Origin: an uncultured Clostridium sp.
GTDB taxonomy: Bacteria > Bacillota > Clostridia > Clostridiales > Clostridiaceae
Assembly: GCF_937920395.1 (NCBI RefSeq)
Contig: NZ_CALEVF010000299.1
Location: forward strand, 1 to 8,057
Direction of reading: 5' to 3'
Length of the DNA stretch: 8,057 bases
The notes beneath the pieces are model-generated. The model did no database searches, had not been told where the DNA came from, and was given only the letters and a program-made list of their open reading frames with translations. The position numbers were made by a program, and so were the translations under genes. Below are positions 5,226 through 8,057 of the stretch, one piece after another; position 1 is the first letter of the stretch; every line of letters begins with the position of its first letter.

Positions 5226-5885
5226 ATGATTAACATAAAAAATTTATATTTTACATATACAAATTCAAAACCATACATACTAGATAACATCAATCTTAAT
5301 ATCAAAAAAGGTAGTTATGTTTCAATCTTAGGTGAAAATGGTAGTGCTAAAAGTACTTTACTTAAATTAATATTAAATTTATTAAAACCTAATAGCGGTG
5401 AAATAATTATAGATACATCAAGAATAGCATATGTTGCACAAAAAGTTGAAAACTTTAATGCGCAGTTTCCTATAACAGTTTATGAAATGTTAAATTGCCA
5501 TAGAAAAGTATTAAAACTTAAAGATAAAGGTCTAATTTCAAAAAGTCTTAATGCTGTAGGAATGGAAGATCATACCCATACTCTTATTGGAAATCTCTCT
5601 GGTGGTCAACAACAAAAGATTTTTATTGCTAGGAGTTTAATAGGTAACCCTGAGTTATTAATTTTAGATGAACCTTCTACTGGAATAGATATTCAAAGCA
5701 TGGAAGATATATATGGAATTATTAAGGGGTTAAATGTTAACCTAGGTATTACAGTTGTTTCTGTAGAGCATAATTTAAAAGCTGCATTAGATAACTCTAC
5801 AGATATTTTCGAAATGAGTAATCATAGTGGAATACTTTATACTATTAGTGATTATAAATATAAAATATCCGAGGAAAGGGGCTAA
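5226..5885 (+). CDS. Zinc/manganese-type ABC transporter, ATP-binding protein (ZnuC/AdcC-like)
   Basis: A 219-residue cytoplasmic ATPase, expected to power uptake through the permease encoded next. In order: Walker A G-E-N-G-S-A-K-S-T (36-44), Q-loop Gln72, signature L-S-G-G-Q (124-128), Walker B L-L-I-L-D-E-P (144-150), D-loop S-T-G-I-D, and switch His192. The Walker A has Ala where most ABC ATPases have Gly before the lysine. Firmicute AdcC-type zinc ATPases show a similar variant as I recall, so this probably marks the subfamily and not a defect. The frame opens earlier at 5178, but AAGGAGG (5213-5219) 6 nt before the ATG at 5226 and family homology fix the start. The metal is inferred from the ABC-3 permease partner. 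Confidence 0.9.
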   Translation: MINIKNLYFTYTNSKPYILDNINLNIKKGSYVSILGENGSAKSTLLKLILNLLKPNSGEIIIDTSRIAYVAQKVENFNAQFPITVYEMLNCHRKVLKLKDKGLISKSLNAVGMEDHTHTLIGNLSGGQQQKIFIARSLIGNPELLILDEPSTGIDIQSMEDIYGIIKGLNVNLGITVVSVEHNLKAALDNSTDIFEMSNHSGILYTISDYKYKISEERG

Positions 5886-5894
5886 CTTCACTTT

Positions 5895-6698
5895 ATGTTT
5901 GAATATGGTTTTATGCAAAACGCTTTAATTGCCTCAGTTTTAATTTCTATATTATTCCCAATTGTAGGTGTTTTTCTAGTACTCAAAAGATACTCTATGA
6001 TGGGAGATACAATGGCACATGCCTCTTTTGCAGGCGTTGCCATCGGACTCGTTTTTGGTTTTAATCCTATACTTGGCGCTTTTGCGTTTACAGCACTATG
6101 TGGCTTATCCATTGAATTCTTAAGAGATTATTACAAAAAATATGCTGAATTAATATTAGCAATTATGCTTACCTTTAGTGTAGGTATCGGAATAACCTTA
6201 ATAAGTACAGGTAGAGCTGGCGCTAATGTTAATTCTTATTTATTTGGAAGTCTGCTAACTGTTACACAAACCGATTTATACATAATGCTTGTCCTTAGTA
6301 TTATTTCAATAATAACAATATTTTCATTATATAATCAATTATTATATATTACTTTCGATGAGGAAGGTGCTAAGGTTTCTGGTGCAAAAGTTAAGGTAAT
6401 TAACTACATCTTTGCACTACTAGTAGGTGCTACTATTTCAGTCTCTCTAAGAATACTTGGAATCCTTGTTATGTCATCAATGATAGCCCTACCTGTAGCA
6501 ACAGCCCTCCAGTTAAATAAGGGATTTAAGAGAACTTTAATCTACTCTATAATGTTCGGTTTCATTGACATAATTTTAGGACTTGTCATCTCTTACTACT
6601 TAGATTGTGCGCCAGGAGGCAGTATAGCTTTAACCTCTGTTTTTGTATTAGTGGTTATAATCAGTAGTAAAAAAATATTATCAAGAGATTCAATGTAA
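5895..6698 (+). CDS. Zinc/manganese-type ABC transporter, permease (ABC-3 family, ZnuB/AdcB-like)
   Basis: A 267-residue membrane protein with about seven to eight hydrophobic segments covering nearly its full length. The N-terminal block, with F-L-V-L-K-R-Y-S-M-M-G-D-T followed by M-A-H-A-S-F-A-G-V-A-I-G, is the hallmark of ABC-3 permeases for zinc, manganese or iron. The segment L-R-I-L-G-I-L-V-M-S-S-M-I-A-L-P-V-A-T-A is also typical. The gene starts 9 nt after the ATPase stop, with its GGAAAGGGG ribosome-binding site inside the end of the ATPase gene, so the two are co-translated. A solute-binding lipoprotein is needed for uptake and none is encoded in the window, so it must be supplied from elsewhere. 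Substrate assignment by motif alone is only at the level of divalent metal. Confidence 0.92.
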   Translation: MFEYGFMQNALIASVLISILFPIVGVFLVLKRYSMMGDTMAHASFAGVAIGLVFGFNPILGAFAFTALCGLSIEFLRDYYKKYAELILAIMLTFSVGIGITLISTGRAGANVNSYLFGSLLTVTQTDLYIMLVLSIISIITIFSLYNQLLYITFDEEGAKVSGAKVKVINYIFALLVGATISVSLRILGILVMSSMIALPVATALQLNKGFKRTLIYSIMFGFIDIILGLVISYYLDCAPGGSIALTSVFVLVVIISSKKILSRDSM

Positions 6699-6757
6699 CT
6701 TAGAATTATCTAGTATTACATGTAGTCCAAATTAGAATTATAATTGAGGTGTCTATT

Positions 6758-7039
6758 ATGTTACAGGCTATAAAACTAAGAAAATCCATTAGTAATTATA
6801 AAAATATTAATGTATCCCCGAAGCATTTACAAAAGATTAAAACTATTATATTGGAAGTTAACGATAATAAATTCTACCTATTTTTAGAAAACAAAAATAT
6901 TTTAACTAAAAAAATTCTTAAAGACACAAATCACATTGATATGGGCATAGGACTTAGCCATTTATATAATTCGGCAATTGAACTAGGATACATGGTTGAA
7001 TTAAAAAAAGCTCCACATGATGAAATAGGAAGTTCTTAG
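6758..7039 (+). CDS. TM1586-type nitroreductase remnant (internally deleted, probable pseudogene)
   Basis: A 93-residue product starting at the ATG after GAGGTG (6746-6751). The N-terminus, L-Q-A-I-K-L-R-K-S-I-S-N-Y, matches the FMN-binding start of nitroreductases (A-I-x-x-R-x-S-I-R-x-Y). From about residue 38 it resembles the C-terminal part of the TM1586 subgroup, with I-D-M-G-I-G-L-S-H-L-Y and A-I-E-L-G-Y. Full proteins of this type exceed 200 residues, so roughly the middle 100-150 residues are absent. The TAG stop cuts off a further in-frame tail with family-like sequence (7040-7072). It follows the permease by 59 nt and may be co-transcribed with it. Flavin binding and enzyme activity are unlikely. 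A short functional variant cannot be ruled out. Confidence 0.6.
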   Translation: MLQAIKLRKSISNYKNINVSPKHLQKIKTIILEVNDNKFYLFLENKNILTKKILKDTNHIDMGIGLSHLYNSAIELGYMVELKKAPHDEIGSS

Positions 7040-7072
7040 TATATTATAAGTGTCATCTTAAATAAAGGTTAA
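7040..7072 (+). pseudogene. In-frame tail beyond the TAG of the nitroreductase remnant
   Basis: Reading on in the same frame after TAG 7037-7039 gives Y-I-I-S-V-I-L-N-K-G, then TAA (7070-7072). A hydrophobic strand of the form Y-I-x-x-V-x-L is how TM1586-type nitroreductases end, as I recall the family. The TAG is therefore probably a premature stop in an older, longer gene. Confidence 0.5.
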
Positions 7073-7075
7073 AAC

Positions 7076-7115
7076 AAAAACTATGAACGCAGTTTATGCT
7101 AATCATAGTTTTTTT
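7076..7115 (+). terminator. Bidirectional intrinsic terminator between convergent genes
   Basis: AAAAACTATGA (7076-7086) pairs with TCATAGTTTTT (7103-7113), and a small GCA/TGC pairing lies inside the loop. Seven Ts (7109-7115) end the structure on the plus strand, and the leading As give a T-tail on the minus strand. It can end both the rightward transporter operon and the leftward HNH gene. Confidence 0.85.
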
Positions 7116-7138
7116 AATATATACAATTACTAAAATTT

Positions 7139-7579
7139 TTATTTATAAATTTTTTCTAAAGACTTTGCTTCTAAAAGCATCTTCTCATCATATCTTTTAT
7201 GACCCATTAACTTAAAAATAATATCATCTCTTTTATATCCTACATCATTTTGATTAACGATAATATCAGTTTTTCTAAAACCTTTACCATTTAACTTATA
7301 GTCCTTAAATAGTCTTTTAATAATGCCCTTATTTATTTTAAGCAAAACTTCTAATTCTTCAATAGAATAAATCTCTTTTATTAAAATGTTTTCAAGTTTT
7401 CGCTGCATATCAATTTTATATTCTAAATCTAATCGCCTATTCTTATGTGGACCTGTCTTCCCCCTATGATGCAATGTACAAAGGTATCTAAAGTTAAGTG
7501 GGAATTCAATGCCACCTTGGCTTTTATAAACTATATGATGTTTATCAGCTAGCTTTCCACATACTTCACATGTTAACAA
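7139..7579 (-). CDS. Small HNH-type zinc-finger nuclease-like protein with helix-turn-helix-like tail
   Basis: A 146-residue protein. The N-terminal third carries an HNH/beta-beta-alpha-metal pattern: Cys4-x-x-Cys7, His14-His15, an N-F-R-Y-L-C stretch (29-34), and His37-His38 in L-H-H-R-G-K-T-G-P-H-K-N. Cys4, Cys7, Cys34 and His37 or His38 could hold a zinc, with His15 as general base; this is inference from HNH structures. Residues about 71-105 (S-I-E-E-L-E-V-L-L-K-I-N-K-G-I-I-K-R-L-F) look like a helix-turn-helix. Start is TTG at 7579, supported by AAAGGAGGG (7593-7585) with 6 nt between the AGGAGG core and the start codon; the nearby ATG at 7571 is out of frame. No partner nuclease or modification gene adjoins it. 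The biological role is not known. Confidence 0.8.
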   Translation of the reverse strand: MLTCEVCGKLADKHHIVYKSQGGIEFPLNFRYLCTLHHRGKTGPHKNRRLDLEYKIDMQRKLENILIKEIYSIEELEVLLKINKGIIKRLFKDYKLNGKGFRKTDIIVNQNDVGYKRDDIIFKLMGHKRYDEKMLLEAKSLEKIYK

Positions 7580-7617
7580 GATATCCCTCCTTTAAATTCT
7601 CTCCTTCGGATATGCAT

Positions 7618-7724
7618 TAACGACTTCATAAGGATATTTAAAAATCCACCTAAGTTTTATTTTTGCTAGTATATTTTACTCCCACTTATATAAATGGGAA
7701 ACTTTCCTTTTGAAATGTCGTTAA
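7618..7724 (-). other. Long imperfect inverted repeat / structured leader upstream of the HNH gene
   Basis: TTAACGAC (7618-7625) pairs perfectly with GTCGTTAA near 7717-7724, and TTCATAAGGA next to it pairs with TCCTTTTGAA across one mismatch, after a 2-nt bulge. Inside, AAGTTT pairs with AAACTT, CCCA with TGGG (7681-7684 with 7695-7698), and a small GGAT/ATCC hairpin competes with the second stem. The region ends about 25 nt before the HNH gene's Shine-Dalgarno. I recognise no riboswitch family. It may be a structured 5' leader or a small palindromic element. Confidence 0.45.
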
Positions 7725-7732
7725 AATACTAA

Positions 7733-7763
7733 GAGGCAAAACAATTATTAGTTGTTTTGCCTC
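7733..7763 (-). terminator. Hairpin terminator after the S1-domain gene
   Basis: GAGGCAAAACAA (7733-7744) and TTGTTTTGCCTC (7752-7763) form a perfect 12-bp stem with a 7-nt loop, 42 nt past the stop at 7806. The downstream tract on the minus strand (TTAGTATTTT) is only partly T-rich, so termination may be incomplete and transcription could continue into the HNH gene. Confidence 0.7.
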
Positions 7764-7805
7764 GTAATATTTATTGAATTTATATTTTATGATATGAATC
7801 TTCTA

Positions 7806-8057
7806 CTAGAATTTATAGTTTTTAAGTTTATCTCCTAATATATCTCCTAGAGTTAATCCACTTTCTTCTTCTTGCTTATAATCTGAGAAATCTTCATTTC
7901 CTCTTGCTGCTTCTTTAATACTTAGGCTTATTCTTCTATCTTTTTCGTTTATTTCACCGATTTTAACTTTTACAACTTCTCCAACTTTTAATACGTCAGA
8001 AACCTTTGCAATACGTTCTTCTGATATTTCTGATAAATGAACTAGTCCTTCAACTCC
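7806..8057 (-). CDS. S1 RNA-binding domain protein, C-terminal end (ribosomal protein S1 or IspH-S1 fusion)
   Basis: Only the last 83 residues are in the window; the gene enters from the right edge in frame with position 8057. [11 protein letters not shown] (1-11), V-G-E-V-V-K-V-K-I (25-33) and D-R-R-I-S-L-S-I-K (40-48) are the conserved strands of an S1 OB-fold domain. An acidic linker follows, then the tail [11 protein letters not shown]. Such tails occur on clostridial ribosomal protein S1 homologues, often fused to IspH (4-hydroxy-3-methylbut-2-enyl diphosphate reductase). Whether this one carries the IspH part cannot be seen. The stop is TAG at 7806-7808 on the minus strand. Confidence 0.85.
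   Translation of the reverse strand, partial: GVEGLVHLSEISEERIAKVSDVLKVGEVVKVKIGEINEKDRRISLSIKEAARGNEDFSDYKQEEESGLTLGDILGDKLKNYKF

Noticed and set aside
5081..5305. Leftward open frame of 74 codons across the transporter leader and ATPase start
   Set aside because: It overlaps the SD and the N-terminal coding region of the ATPase, and has low-complexity AT-rich composition and no ribosome-binding site.
5888..6112. Leftward open frame of 74 codons opposite the permease start
   Set aside because: It is antisense to a clear ABC-3 permease and has no supporting signals.
7618..7724. Integron attC-like site from the TTAACGAC/GTCGTTAA arms
   Set aside because: The outer boxes do not fit RYYYAAC/GTTRRRY, and no integrase or cassette array is present.
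7139..7730. HEARO/IsrB (OMEGA-type) locus
   Set aside because: The HNH protein is only 146 residues with no RuvC motifs, and the upstream structured region is too short for a HEARO RNA.

Overview
The window looks like part of the chromosome of a low-GC Clostridium-type Firmicute. The DNA is strongly AT-rich, Shine-Dalgarno sequences are strong (AAGGAGG, GAGGTGA), and genes are tightly packed. The right-edge gene ends in an S1 RNA-binding domain tail of the kind seen on clostridial IspH-S1 fusion proteins. These points suggest the group but do not fix a species.

Left part (1-4675). The first ~67 bases, read on the minus strand, are the 5' half of a cobalamin riboswitch with a good promoter behind it; it controls a gene beyond the left edge. 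Next is a RAYT-type (REP-associated tyrosine transposase) gene bounded by inverted copies of GTAGGGACGGTTAACAA. A leftward operon cobT-cobC-cobU-cobS follows, encoding the nucleotide-loop assembly steps of adenosylcobalamin synthesis: DMB activation, alpha-ribazole phosphate dephosphorylation, cobinamide kinase/guanylyltransferase, and cobalamin synthase. Two further hairpin copies of the GTAGGGACGG repeat lie just upstream of the cobT promoter, so the repeat family brackets the whole cob operon. cobT has a visible promoter and no room for its own cobalamin riboswitch.

Middle part (4675-7115). A small leftward gene of the DUF3892 type is divergent from a rightward ABC transporter operon: an ATPase and an ABC-3 type permease of the zinc/manganese class. 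A Fur-family-like palindrome overlaps the transporter promoter. No solute-binding protein gene is visible. Directly behind the permease lies a 93-residue remnant of a TM1586-type nitroreductase. It lacks its middle and is interrupted near its end by an in-frame TAG, and a bidirectional terminator follows.

Right part (7139-8057). A leftward small HNH protein starts at TTG behind an excellent Shine-Dalgarno and is preceded by a ~107-nt imperfect inverted-repeat region. The C-terminal end of an S1-domain protein runs off the right edge.

The most notable observations are the REP/RAYT family around the cobalamin genes, the 6-codon mini-ORF coinciding with a perfect hairpin between the Shine-Dalgarno and start codon of cobS, the decaying nitroreductase, and the structured leader of the HNH gene.
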